A DNA stretch of 64,000 bases from Variovorax saccharolyticus (GTDB taxonomy: Bacteria; Pseudomonadota; Gammaproteobacteria; Burkholderiales; Burkholderiaceae_C): NCBI RefSeq assembly GCF_030316765.1, contig NZ_JASZYT010000019.1:28915-92914 (forward strand). Direction: 5' to 3'. The notes beneath the pieces were generated by a model. That model was given only the letters and a program-made list of their open reading frames with translations. It ran no database searches and was not told the DNA's origin. Shown here one piece after another: positions 39,998 through 51,859 of this stretch; within the stretch, counting starts at the first letter, position 1; each line of letters opens with the position of its first letter. The position numbers were made by a program, and so were the translations under genes.

Positions 39998-41059
39998 TCA
40001 GACCACGTCCATCGGGGTTGCCACCACGCGCCTGTACCGGCCCATGACCTCGGGCTCGACCCCCAGCCAGGCGGCCACGGTCTCGGGCTGGAAACCCCGG
40101 CGCAGCTGCCGCAGTGCGAAGGTGTGGCGCAGCCGGAACGAGCCGCCCTCGCTGCTGTCGATGCCGGCATCTTCCAGCACCTTCTTGGCGCATTTGTAAT
40201 GCGACTCCTTGTGCCACTGCTTGCCCGTGCGCGTTGACGGAAAGAGAAAGTCACCCTCGATGCGGGCTTCCGCGCGAACCTGCAGCCAGTGCTGCAAAAG
40301 TTCCCCGGCCCAGGGCGCGATGGGCGTCTCGCGCGCAGCGGAATTCCCGTCACCCGGCACGGAGACCTTCCAGGGACGATCGCGCACGCGGCCGCCGCGC
40401 GAGATTGGCGACGCCAGGGTGAGCGCACGGACATCGCCCGGCGTCAAGCCACCGCCCAGCTGCAAGCCGACGGCGCACCGGTTGCGGAGCTCCTGCCAGG
40501 TGAATGCGGCATGGCTGTCGCGCCGGGAGCCTGTGAGGCCAGGCCGCGGCCGTGCGTCCGACAGGAAGGTGATCAGGTGCTTCGCCTCCGACACGGACAG
40601 GAAGTCGGGCAGGGGATCCGCATGGGCAGCCTCCGCGTAGCGAACCACGGGATGAGCGGCCAGCCAGTCGGAAGCGGCCGTGTTTGGTGGCTCGCCGGTC
40701 TGGGCCGCATGGTGGCGCAAGACCCGATCCACGAGTCGCATCAGTCGAAGCGCATGCCGTGGGGAGAGCGACATGTCGGAGCTCTTGCGCCCGAAACGCG
40801 CCGCTTGGAAGGCTTGCAGATCGCGCAGGTCGAGCGACTCCAGGGTGACACCCGGTGACTGGCCCAGGCACCAGGCCGAGAAGGCGCCCCACATGTCGCG
40901 GTAGACGGCGAGCGAGGAAGGCAGGCGCAGCGAGCCTCGCGCCTGCTCGTCGGCCAGCCATCGTTCGAACGCCAGGTGCTGGGTCGGCCCCTGGGGGTCC
41001 TCGAAAAGAGACAGAGAGGTAGGTAAATACGCTAACGGCGAACGGGTATCGGTGGTCAC
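39998..41059 (-). CDS. Tyrosine recombinase-like protein, altered active site
   Basis: A 353-aa protein with an SAM-like N-terminal domain (about 45-130) and a phage-integrase catalytic fold (about 150-345). Landmarks are NRCAVGLQLGGGLTPGDVRAL (193-213), FRLRHTFALRQLRRG (308-322), WLGVEPEVMGRYRR (331-344). The usual R-K-H-R-H/W-Y set is incomplete: Arg I is Thr206, the HxxR His is Phe308, the LGH His is Val334. Lys231, Arg311, His312 and Tyr342 remain. It starts with GTG at 41059. Its start is bracketed by 18-bp inverted repeats. It may be a divergent resolvase or a DNA-binding relic. Confidence 0.75.
   Translation of the reverse strand: MTTDTRSPLAYLPTSLSLFEDPQGPTQHLAFERWLADEQARGSLRLPSSLAVYRDMWGAFSAWCLGQSPGVTLESLDLRDLQAFQAARFGRKSSDMSLSPRHALRLMRLVDRVLRHHAAQTGEPPNTAASDWLAAHPVVRYAEAAHADPLPDFLSVSEAKHLITFLSDARPRPGLTGSRRDSHAAFTWQELRNRCAVGLQLGGGLTPGDVRALTLASPISRGGRVRDRPWKVSVPGDGNSAARETPIAPWAGELLQHWLQVRAEARIEGDFLFPSTRTGKQWHKESHYKCAKKVLEDAGIDSSEGGSFRLRHTFALRQLRRGFQPETVAAWLGVEPEVMGRYRRVVATPMDVV
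41024..41041. repeat. Inverted repeat arm 1 at recombinase start
   Basis: TAAATACGCTAACGGCGA. This arm lies within codons 7-12 of the recombinase. Its partner at 41117-41134 matches 16 of 18 bases in inverted orientation, with 75 bp between. Confidence 0.8.
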
Positions 41060-41116
41060 GTTGATTCTCTACGGGCGGACGTCTGGTTACGGGTGCCTGG
41101 TCGTCACACAAGGTGG

Positions 41117-41134
41117 TCGCCGTTAGTGTATTTC
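41117..41134. repeat. Inverted repeat arm 2 upstream of recombinase
   Basis: TCGCCGTTAGTGTATTTC, the reverse complement of arm 1 apart from two bases. Together they flank the ribosome-binding site and GTG start. They could be a recombination core, an operator or a long mRNA hairpin that hides the start. Confidence 0.8.
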
Positions 41135-41695
41135 AGTATCCGGGATCCCGTCCGCGCTTGGCTGCCAAGCTTCGGGAACTTGGGCGCTCGGCCTCGGCGG
41201 TGGTACTGGGCGCACGCAGATGCCTGTCTGACGGGCACGCAAGCAGCGGATCAGCCTGGCGGTGCGCGCGTCCCCCGGTTCCCTTCTCGCGGCGAAAGAC
41301 CAGCGTCACCTGCAGCGCTCAACTTGACCCTCGAGCCCGCCGACTTTCAATAGGCGCGTCGAAGACCAGATCATCAGCCGCGTGCGGTCGCGAGGCGCCC
41401 ACCACCAATTCTCGGATTTGGACTTGACGGTACCGACTCGCCGGTTAGCTGCTGCCCCCACGGAGTCCCTCCTGCGTCTCAGCGACGGCTGCGAGCGAAT
41501 CACGTCCCTCCGCACAGATCGTCGTGAACTCTGCGCCAGGCAGGAAGACGGGCGGTCGACGTTCGTCGCTTTTTTGCGCTCAGAACGTCGGTCTCACCGA
41601 AGGTGACGGCGCGATGCAGAGGGCGGTTCACTGTTTCGCGCCAGAACTACGAAGTACCCGTGCGCAGACGGTGTCACACAGCCGACGCCACTCTG
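41135..41695. other. Gene-free region
   Basis: About 560 bp upstream of the recombinase. Frames are short and not protein-like. No repeat other than the inverted arms at its edge. Confidence 0.45.
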
Positions 41696-42124
41696 CTACT
41701 CGCGGCTGCCTTGTTTTCGCAACGAGGCGAGGGCGTCAATGAACAGTTTCGCATCGGCTTCGTTACTGACCGATACGACCGTCATCTCTGCGCCTTGCCT
41801 GGACTCCGGCACCACGTACCACACGCCTCGTTTTTCGTAGAGCTTCAGGTCCGCGATGGATCTGTAGAACACCCGCGCAGTTGTCGTGCGCGTGGATTGA
41901 CTGCGGGTCCAGCGGCTGCCTTCGGTCACAGTGCCGTCCGCGTACTCGAAGTAGTCGTCATTGACGCGGACGAACTCGGGCGTCTCCAGCGTCGGCTGTT
42001 CGGACAAGACGCGTTCGACTATCTTGCGCGGGTTCTCTGAGAGCTGTGCCGTCGGCGCGTAAGGCACGACCGTCGAGCAAGCGGCAACAAGAAGGGCAAC
42101 TGGGAGCAGCGCGATGGCTTTCAT
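41696..42124 (-). CDS. Lipoprotein of unknown function
   Basis: A 142-aa protein with a lipobox (MKAIALLPVALLVAACST, Cys16). The mature part looks like a small PH-like or DUF-type beta sheet plus helix (VRVNDDYFEYADGT, ARVFYRSIADLKLYEKRGVWYVV, ADAKLFIDALASL). It is likely periplasmic and membrane-tethered. Function unknown. It has no obvious operon partner. Confidence 0.75.
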   Translation of the reverse strand: MKAIALLPVALLVAACSTVVPYAPTAQLSENPRKIVERVLSEQPTLETPEFVRVNDDYFEYADGTVTEGSRWTRSQSTRTTTARVFYRSIADLKLYEKRGVWYVVPESRQGAEMTVVSVSNEADAKLFIDALASLRKQGSRE

Positions 42125-42594
42125 CGGATCTTCATAAAAAGCGGGGCGCCATGATAGGGCGTCAGAGGGAACAGATGAAGCCGGAGCGGGCGAAGCGCGG
42201 CCCAGCGCGCGTTCAAGTTCACGATTCCTCGATCTTCTTTCGCAAAGGCCCCGCGGGAGCAGTCCGCGATCGACGGGATCGCGTGAAGCTCAAATGGGAG
42301 ATTGTCTGGGCCAGGGAAGCCAAACGGCGAGCGCACAGGACGGCTTGGTGGGGTGGGCATCCAGATCGCCCCTGGCCGCTCGGTCCTTCGTCTCGGAAAC
42401 GAACACCGAGGTTGGACGACTTTTTCGTCGCGGATTGCCCAGGCCGGTGTGGACGGACCTGATTCCCGGCAGTGACTCTGCCCGCCGAAATCCCGACCCG
42501 AAATCCGTCATTGCTCGGGCTCGCTGTCCTGAAGACCTGGGCCTGCCGGTTCGCTGCGAAAGGCTGGGCGGTTCGCGGTCGCCGTCTCCGACGC
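42125..42594. other. Gene-free region downstream of recQ
   Basis: About 470 bp with no convincing gene. I see no strong terminator. Confidence 0.45.
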
Positions 42595-44328
42595 TCACGT
42601 CGCAGGCGTCTGCCGCTTCGCACCGGCTGTGCGCACCGGCCGCACGAAATCCGGATGAAAGGAGCGCTGGCTGCCGTCGGCGAACGCGATGTCGACCGCA
42701 AGCGCATCCGCGGTCACCACCTGACCGACCCCGTATCGCCGGACCCGCACCATGGCCTCGGGCGCGAAACCGGGCGCCGGGCTCTGCACCTTCGACGCCG
42801 CCGGCTCGACGGCCGCGGCCGCCTCGGTCTCTGCCGTATGAGCCGCGATGCGCCTGCAGTTGTCGCAGGTGCCACAGCGCTGTGCGGGGGCCTCGCCCTC
42901 CAGATGCGACAGCAGCACTTCCCACCGGCACAGGCCGCTCTGCGCATAGAACACCATCCGCTCGAGCGTCGCCTGATCCTGCTCGCGTTTCTCGCGGTAC
43001 AGCTCGAGCATCGCCGCCAGCGCGTCGGCCGCAATGCCGGGCTGCTGGACCGAAAGGCGACCGTCCGCCTGCGGGCGCACGATGCGCCGCTCACGCAACA
43101 CGGCCAAGGCCACCTGCACCTTGTTGGCAGGCGCGTCCAGCTTGCGCTGCAGGTCCTCGAGGGTCCATGCACCGGTCTCGGGCGGGGGCGAGCGCAAGGT
43201 GGCATAGACCGCATCGAGGTCCTTCGCCTCGGGGTAGCGCCCGACCAGGAAGAACTGCTGCACCGCGCGGTCGCGCGGATGGAACAAGAGGATGCAATCG
43301 GCCGGCGCGCCATCGCGCCCCGCGCGGCCCGACTCCTGGTAGTAGCTGTCGAGCCCGGACGGCATCTGGTGGTGGAGGACGAAGCGGATGTCCGGCTTGT
43401 CGATGCCCATGCCGAACGCATTGGTCGCCACCATCACCCGCACCTCGCCGGCCATGAAGGCGTCCTGGGCCTGCCGGCGCTGCGCGACGCCGAGCCGGCC
43501 GTTGTACAGCCCCACCGATTCCCCGGCGTTCGAAAGCGCCGCGTGCACGGCCTTGGCCGTCCTGACCGTCGCGGTGTAGACGATGCCGCTGCCGGCCAGC
43601 GCGCGGACCAGGGCCAACGTGCGCTCGCGCTTGCGCTCGTCGGTGTCGATCTGCTCGACCGCGTAGCGCAGGTTGGGACGGTAGCTGCCTGTGTCGACGA
43701 GGCCTGATCGCGGGATGTCCAGTCGGGTCATGATGTCGCGCGCCACCTCGTCGTTGGCGGTGGCCGTGAGCGCCAGCACGCGCGGATGGCCCAGCGCCCG
43801 GCGAGCGCTGTCGATCTCGAGGAAGGCGGGACGAAAATCATGCCCCCACTGCGAGATGCAATGCGCCTCGTCGACGACCAGCAACGCGGTGGGCCCGGCC
43901 TGCAGCAAGGCGAGAAAATCCTTGTCGGCGAGCCGTTCCGGTGTGGTCAGGACGATCTGCGCGGAACCGTCCTTGATCGCCGCTTGCGCCGCCTCGGTCT
44001 CGGCCGACGAACACTGGCTGTGGAGCTGGACCGCATCGATGCCCCGTTCCCGGAGCTTCTCGCACTGGTCCTTCATCAAGGCAATCAGCGGCGAAACGAC
44101 AACGGTGCGGCCTTCGAGCAGGAGCGCCGGGAGCTGGTAGCACAGGGACTTGCCGGCACCCGTGGGCATCACGGCCAACGTCGAATGGCCCCCGAGGACC
44201 CGGGCAATGACTTCGCGTTGCCCCTCGCGCAACCTGCGCAAGCCGAAGACCTCGCGCAGCGTGCGCTGCACCTGGGCCTCGCCCAGCGCAATGGCGCGGC
44301 GCTCAGGCGGGCTCGTCGTCTTCCGCAT
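42595..44328 (-). CDS. recQ: RecQ-family DNA helicase
   Basis: A 577-aa ATP-dependent 3'-5' helicase. LREGQREVIARVL is motif 0, PTGAGKSLCYQLP motif I, VVDEAHCISQWGHDFRP the DEAH box, and SGRAGRDG motif VI. A zinc-binding region follows (LCRWEVLLSHLEGEAPAQRCGTCDNC). The HRDC domain is absent. Instead the C-terminus has a YGVGQVVTADALAVDIAFADGSQRSF segment, like the short tail of some accessory helicases. It overlaps the acidic gene upstream by 26 bp, so the start is taken at ATG 44328. Confidence 0.9.
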   Translation of the reverse strand: MRKTTSPPERRAIALGEAQVQRTLREVFGLRRLREGQREVIARVLGGHSTLAVMPTGAGKSLCYQLPALLLEGRTVVVSPLIALMKDQCEKLRERGIDAVQLHSQCSSAETEAAQAAIKDGSAQIVLTTPERLADKDFLALLQAGPTALLVVDEAHCISQWGHDFRPAFLEIDSARRALGHPRVLALTATANDEVARDIMTRLDIPRSGLVDTGSYRPNLRYAVEQIDTDERKRERTLALVRALAGSGIVYTATVRTAKAVHAALSNAGESVGLYNGRLGVAQRRQAQDAFMAGEVRVMVATNAFGMGIDKPDIRFVLHHQMPSGLDSYYQESGRAGRDGAPADCILLFHPRDRAVQQFFLVGRYPEAKDLDAVYATLRSPPPETGAWTLEDLQRKLDAPANKVQVALAVLRERRIVRPQADGRLSVQQPGIAADALAAMLELYREKREQDQATLERMVFYAQSGLCRWEVLLSHLEGEAPAQRCGTCDNCRRIAAHTAETEAAAAVEPAASKVQSPAPGFAPEAMVRVRRYGVGQVVTADALAVDIAFADGSQRSFHPDFVRPVRTAGAKRQTPAT

Positions 44329-44689
44329 CGCTGTCTTCGCCCGCGGCGAGTTCGTCCAGCGCCGCAGCGTCCGGATCGTCCAGGGAGACCGCCACGTCGA
44401 GCGCGTCCTGAGGCACGACCCCCAGGCGGTCGGGCAGCACATCGGCATCGGCCCGGGGACCGCTCGGATCGGCCGAGGCGCGCTCTCCGGTTCCGGCGGC
44501 GTCAGAAGTGCTGTCGTGGGCGATCGGCAGCGCGCCCTCCGAGGCCGCATCGGGGAGCGCAGCACGGTGAAGATCGGTTTGCACATCGCTGCCGCTGTCG
44601 CTCGAATCGCTCGGACCGAGCGCGTCGACTTCCGTGCCTTTCGGGCGAGCGGGGGCACGCGCTCCCCCAAGAATGCTGCTGTTGGCCAA
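44303..44689 (-). CDS. Acidic disordered protein upstream of recQ
   Basis: A 128-aa protein rich in Asp, Ala, Ser and Gly, ending in an acidic tail (LDVAVSLDDPDAAALDELAAGEDSDAEDDEPA). The start is TTG at 44689, not ATG, supported by GGAAGG eight bases upstream. It overlaps recQ by 26 bp. No fold is recognisable; it may be a DNA-mimic or protein-binding partner of the helicase. Confidence 0.55.
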   Translation of the reverse strand: MANSSILGGARAPARPKGTEVDALGPSDSSDSGSDVQTDLHRAALPDAASEGALPIAHDSTSDAAGTGERASADPSGPRADADVLPDRLGVVPQDALDVAVSLDDPDAAALDELAAGEDSDAEDDEPA

Positions 44690-45007
44690 TTGGTGTCCTT
44701 CCGGGGCTATGTGATCCGAGGCACTCTAGGGACTGCACGGGCACCGTGCGTAGTCCCAGGCCGCACAGCGCGTGTAGGCCATGTCTGCACGGGCTGGGCG
44801 CGGGCCGCGCAGCGGAGTCGCGGAGGTCCCCGCCGCGGTGGATCGCGCATGCGCATCGTGGCGGCTGTCGGTCTCACCTGCAGATGCGCAGCAGGCGATA
44901 CGCACCGCGCCCCAGTGCGACCGCCGCGGTCCACCCGCGACGACGACGGCGCAGGCGCGCCACTCAAACACGCGAATCAGGCGTAGACTGGGATCAGGAG
45001 GTCAGAC
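44690..45007. other. Divergent spacer between acidic gene and hemerythrin gene
   Basis: About 320 bp. CAGGAGGTCAGAC just before 45008 is the hemerythrin gene's ribosome-binding site. No other feature recognised. Confidence 0.45.
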
Positions 45008-45577
45008 ATGTTGGCAGCCGAATGCGCCTGGGCCGTCCTGCGATCGGAGCACGTCCGCATCCGATCGCTGTTGGCGCTGATCGAGCAGGCCCTCATTCGC
45101 CGCGCTCCGCCGCCGTCTGAAACGCTCGCCGCATCCCTCCTGGCGCACATCGAGCGGCTCGAGGCCTTCGAGTCCACGACCCATCGTCCCAAGGGCGTCG
45201 TGATGGTGGAGATCATGCGCGACAGGTCGCCGGAAGCCACCCGACTGCTCACCCGCCTCGATCAGGAGAGCGCGCGCTGCCACCAGCTGCTCACGCGGGC
45301 AAAGGCGCTGTTGAGCCGGGTGGGCTCTGGTACCGGCCACGGTTTCGCCGCCATCGACACGGTGCTGGGCGAGCATCGCGCGCTGATGCTTGCGCACCTC
45401 GACCGGGAAGACACGCTGCTGCACTCGCAGACGGCGCTCCTGCTCACCGCGCAGGAATGGGCGTCGGTCGCTTCTTCAATTTCCGAAGCGATGCGCCTTG
45501 ACCAGCAACGCGAGCGCTTGCGCACGAGACGGCGTGCTGCCACTGACGTGCCGCGCTCCGGTGGCTGCGTTCGATAA
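45008..45577 (+). CDS. Hemerythrin-like domain protein
   Basis: A 189-aa helical protein. Spaced His/Glu residues fit a di-iron hemerythrin bundle: LRSEHVRIRSLL, LLAHIERLEAFE, LLTRLDQESARCHQLL, VLGEHRALMLAHLDREDTLLH. Such proteins bind O2, NO or iron. AGGAGG lies 7 bases before the ATG. It converges with the DUF4142 gene 6 bp away. Confidence 0.75.
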   Translation: MLAAECAWAVLRSEHVRIRSLLALIEQALIRRAPPPSETLAASLLAHIERLEAFESTTHRPKGVVMVEIMRDRSPEATRLLTRLDQESARCHQLLTRAKALLSRVGSGTGHGFAAIDTVLGEHRALMLAHLDREDTLLHSQTALLLTAQEWASVASSISEAMRLDQQRERLRTRRRAATDVPRSGGCVR

Positions 45578-45583
45578 GGGCCT

Positions 45584-46213
45584 TCAGGCGGACGTCAGCG
45601 CGCGGGCCTGCTTCAGGTGCTCCCGCATCTTCGGCAGCGTGGCGTCGATCCACGCCTTCAGGTCGGGGACCCGGGTCGAGCGGCTGCCGCGCTCGAACAG
45701 CTTGATGCTGGCCACATGCGCGTCGATGCCGACGCGTTGCCGAAATGCGCTGTCGAACGCCTTGCCCTGGAGGCCGGCCAACTGCGCCACCAGCGCCCGC
45801 TGGTCCTCCGACAACTGGTCGGGGAGCGGATAGTTGTGCGCCAGGGCGACGCGATGCAGCGCGTCGTGCGCCTCGGCGTGATCGCGCACCAGACGCGCGG
45901 CCAGTGCCTTTACCCGGGGATCGGCCGCCCGGCTCGCCGCCAGCCTGGACGCCTCCACCTCGAACAGGCCGCCGGTGGCCGCCTTGGTGACGAAGGCGCG
46001 ATCCGCCTTACCGAGCGCCATGGGGGCCGATTTGGCCATCCCTTCGCCTTCCGGGTTGTCGTTGCGCGCCTCGGGCGCGGTGATGTTGCGGGAGGGCTTG
46101 GCGTCGTGCAGGTCGTCGGCCGCCTGCGCCGCCGGCGCGAGGGTCAACGCGCCGGCGAGGACGGTGAACGCGGCGGTGTACGCCGCCCAGCCATGGAGAG
46201 TGAGATGCTTCAT
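45584..46213 (-). CDS. DUF4142 family exported protein
   Basis: A 209-aa protein. A signal peptide (about 1-32, ending APAAQAAD) is followed by a DUF4142 four-helix bundle (DRAFVTKAATGGLFEVEASRLAASRAADPRVKALAARLVRDHAEAHDAL, then HVASIKLFERGSR, PDLKAWIDATLPKMREHL). It resembles ferritin-like bundles; function unknown. The family is frequent in Burkholderiales cargo regions. Confidence 0.85.
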   Translation of the reverse strand: MKHLTLHGWAAYTAAFTVLAGALTLAPAAQAADDLHDAKPSRNITAPEARNDNPEGEGMAKSAPMALGKADRAFVTKAATGGLFEVEASRLAASRAADPRVKALAARLVRDHAEAHDALHRVALAHNYPLPDQLSEDQRALVAQLAGLQGKAFDSAFRQRVGIDAHVASIKLFERGSRSTRVPDLKAWIDATLPKMREHLKQARALTSA

Positions 46214-46360
46214 GGATCGATCCTCGTGCCGGTCGCCTGCGCCACGTGTCCGTGGGCACCGGATGCGTGTGTCAGCGCCGACGATGAAGCACCGCCTGGC
46301 CAAGGGCGCCGCTCGGCCGTCTCGCGGCGGCGTCCTCGCAAGACCCGGGTATTCCGTGTG

Positions 46361-49554
<3,194 letters not shown>

Positions 49555-49555
<1 letters not shown>

Positions 49556-49574
49556 ACTGTATAAAGATACAGTA
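49555..49574 (-). promoter_or_regulatory. LexA (SOS) box over the dnaE2 promoter
   Basis: TACTGTATAAAGATACAGTA fits the E. coli-type consensus (CTGT-N8-ACAG, with TA flanks). On the minus strand it contains a -10-like TATACA just before the start codon, so repressor binding would block transcription directly. It also touches the dnaE2 start codon, leaving no room for a ribosome-binding site. Confidence 0.85.
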
Positions 49575-49636
49575 CCCGGGAGGCCGCCGACCGGCAAGAA
49601 TGTCTACCAGGACCCTGCCCGTCGATAGCGCCCGCC

Positions 49637-50128
49637 ATGTCTGCCACGGCCCCGATCACCGATGCGAATCCCACCGTCGAGGAGATGGAAGCGCGCGTGG
49701 CGCGCTTTAACGCTCTACGCCCAACGTGCGACTACGTCGACGCAAGCATCCCGGGATGCGAGCGCACCACCTGGCGCGTGATCGGTACCCCGCCCGCAGC
49801 GCCCCTGGAGGCGGAAGGCTTTCACCTCAACATCGTCTGTTGCGAGCCCGGCAAGTCGGCGCCGCTGCACAACCACCTGACCCAGGAGGTGTTCGTCGCG
49901 CTTTCGGGGCGGTGGGAGATCTTCTGGGGGCCCGCGGGCGAGCGCCACGTGGTGCTGGGGCCCTGGGACACCATCGCGATCCCCGCCGGTGTCTCGCGCG
50001 GGTTTCGGAACATTTCCGACCGTCTGGCCTACCTGCTTGGCATGGCCAGCGGCCGCGATCCGGGGAACATCAACTGGCCGGCCGAGGTGCGCGCCGCCGC
50101 CGCGGCCGCTGGCGTGCACTTGCCTTAG
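49637..50128 (+). CDS. Cupin domain protein
   Basis: A 163-aa single-domain cupin. The motif 1 region is KSAPLHNHLTQEVFVALSGRWEIFWG. Motif 2 is PWDTIAIPAGVSRGFRNISD, where the second His of classical cupins is absent (GVSRGF). It is probably a metal-binding sensor or enzyme. The ATG at 49637 is divergent from dnaE2. The substrate is unknown. Confidence 0.75.
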   Translation: MSATAPITDANPTVEEMEARVARFNALRPTCDYVDASIPGCERTTWRVIGTPPAAPLEAEGFHLNIVCCEPGKSAPLHNHLTQEVFVALSGRWEIFWGPAGERHVVLGPWDTIAIPAGVSRGFRNISDRLAYLLGMASGRDPGNINWPAEVRAAAAAAGVHLP

Positions 50129-50525
50129 CCAAGGCGCGCAAATCGCGCACGCATCGGCCGAGTCCTGGATCGACTGCTGCGCTTCGAACCTCAGCGCGCT
50201 CGAAGCCGCGGCGAGCGGTGCACGGTAGGACAAAGGGCCGAAGCGCGCGGCGCGGCTCCTCCAGCACGCCGCGCAAGAGAGCGGTGCGTTCATGACGCCC
50301 TGCGCGGTGGGATCGAGCACCCCTCGCGGCCAGCCTCTCGACCGCCGCCAGCACTTCAGCGCCTCGCGTGGCCGCCGAAGTGCGCACCCTTGCGCAGTGC
50401 TCCGCGGGTACCGCCAAGGAAATCAAGGCGCTGCCTACCGCGCGCGTGTTCCGGCTCTGAGACGCGCAGGGAAGCGAGAAGCTCCCCAACGCTGCCGGGC
50501 CCGCGCCGCTCTGAACCGGCCGTGC
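50129..50525. other. Gene-free region
   Basis: About 400 bp between the cupin gene and the convergent membrane protein gene. No gene or repeat recognised. Confidence 0.45.
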
Positions 50526-50930
50526 TTACTCGGCGGGCAGCTGTGGGCCGGCCGACGTACTGGTCGCATGGAACCATCTTCGGGCACCCTTCGTCCACAA
50601 CAGGGCGCACGCCAGGAGTGCCAGCGCGGCCTCCGCCCCCTGAACGAGGAAGTCGACCGGCGACAGGGGCTGGTCGATCCCGCCCGCGAGCAGGTCGATC
50701 ACGGCAGGCAGCTCGGCGACCAGCACAACGACCGTCAGGAGCACCACCACCGATCGGTAGCCCTTGCCGATCATCCACAGCAGGGCCGCACCCATCGCGG
50801 CCACCAGGGCGGTGATCGCCGCCGCCGGAGGCCAGTCATCGGAGCGCGAGATGACGACCAGCCAGGAGGCCAGGTCAATGGCCAAGGTGGCCCAGAGCAG
50901 GACAATCGCCGTCTTCACCGACGTGGGCAT
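50526..50930 (-). CDS. Small polytopic membrane protein
   Basis: A 134-aa protein with four hydrophobic segments (AIVLLWATLAIDLASWLVV, AAAITALVAAMGAALLWMI, VVVLLTVVVLVAELPAVIDLLAG, AALALLACALLWTKGAR). The start at 50930 (MPTSVKTAIVLLW) is preferred; 50954 is also possible. Unknown function, resembling DoxX-size membrane proteins only in general plan. Confidence 0.65.
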   Translation of the reverse strand: MPTSVKTAIVLLWATLAIDLASWLVVISRSDDWPPAAAITALVAAMGAALLWMIGKGYRSVVVLLTVVVLVAELPAVIDLLAGGIDQPLSPVDFLVQGAEAALALLACALLWTKGARRWFHATSTSAGPQLPAE

Positions 50931-51859
50931 GGGAGATCGCTGCAGTGACCGCATTCCGTACTTCCGTGTCTCTTGACCTCGCGCACACCCGGCAAGGACT
51001 GCTCTTATCTTGAGGCACACGGTGCTACGGAATGCTTACAGGCCGCTCGTCGGGGCGATGACCGTTGCAAATCGGCGAATCGGCGATTCCCTTTGAGGCC
51101 GAACGGCCCCGGCCGATCCGGCGCGTTCAGCGCGCCAAGCCAACGGTGAGGAAGGGGGCGTCGAACCCCCTGGGAAGTCGGGGCCGGTCCGCACGCAGCA
51201 CGAGCTTAGGAGCGACGCCAGCGATTGCCATGGCGTCCGTGGACCCGGCGCGATCGGGTTCGTCGACAGCCTGGCACGGCCCGCCGGCACCCTCACAGGC
51301 GTCGCCATGGTCCCGGATGTCATTGCTAGAAAGCGACTCGAACTGCCGAGCGCAGTGCTGCCCAGGCCGGCGCCCATTGCCATCCTTGCGCGCAGAGCGG
51401 TCGTCCGGCAGCCCAGGTCAAGTCGGGCGGCGAATGCGGCAGCCCGTTCACTACGAGGTGGCGATTTCGCAAGCCGCCAGCTGTCTGCGGGACTCTTCGT
51501 CGGGTCGAACTTCGCATTTCTCGACGATCGCTTCAGGGCCCGGTTGTCATCTCGAGACACAACATCCACAGCCAGGTTGATAGCCCGAATCGAGTCGTTG
51601 ACCTTGGCCGCGTCGAAAAAGTTGTACTGCTGCTGGTAGCGCAGCGTCCTCAGGGGAGAGTCGCGTGATCCGGTCGGACGAAAGCTCCGCCCAGTCCCCC
51701 GAACAACGCGTCCATGTCTTTGGACGTTCTCGAGCAGGCGCAAGACGGTGACCTTGCCCTGGACAATGCGTCCCGGTCTGGAGCCGTCGCTGCGGCGTTC
51801 GGAGCGTCTGCTTGACAAGATCTTCGCGTACGGCCTCCGTCGAGCCGGCGACCGGCTCG
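50931..51859. other. Gene-free region, possible decayed gene
   Basis: About 930 bp with no intact gene. On the minus strand around 51480-51650 there is a stretch of plausible protein (YQQQYNFFDAAKVNDSIRAI then NLAVDVVSRDDNRALK), but the frame on both sides is not protein-like. It may be a remnant I cannot name. Confidence 0.4.
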
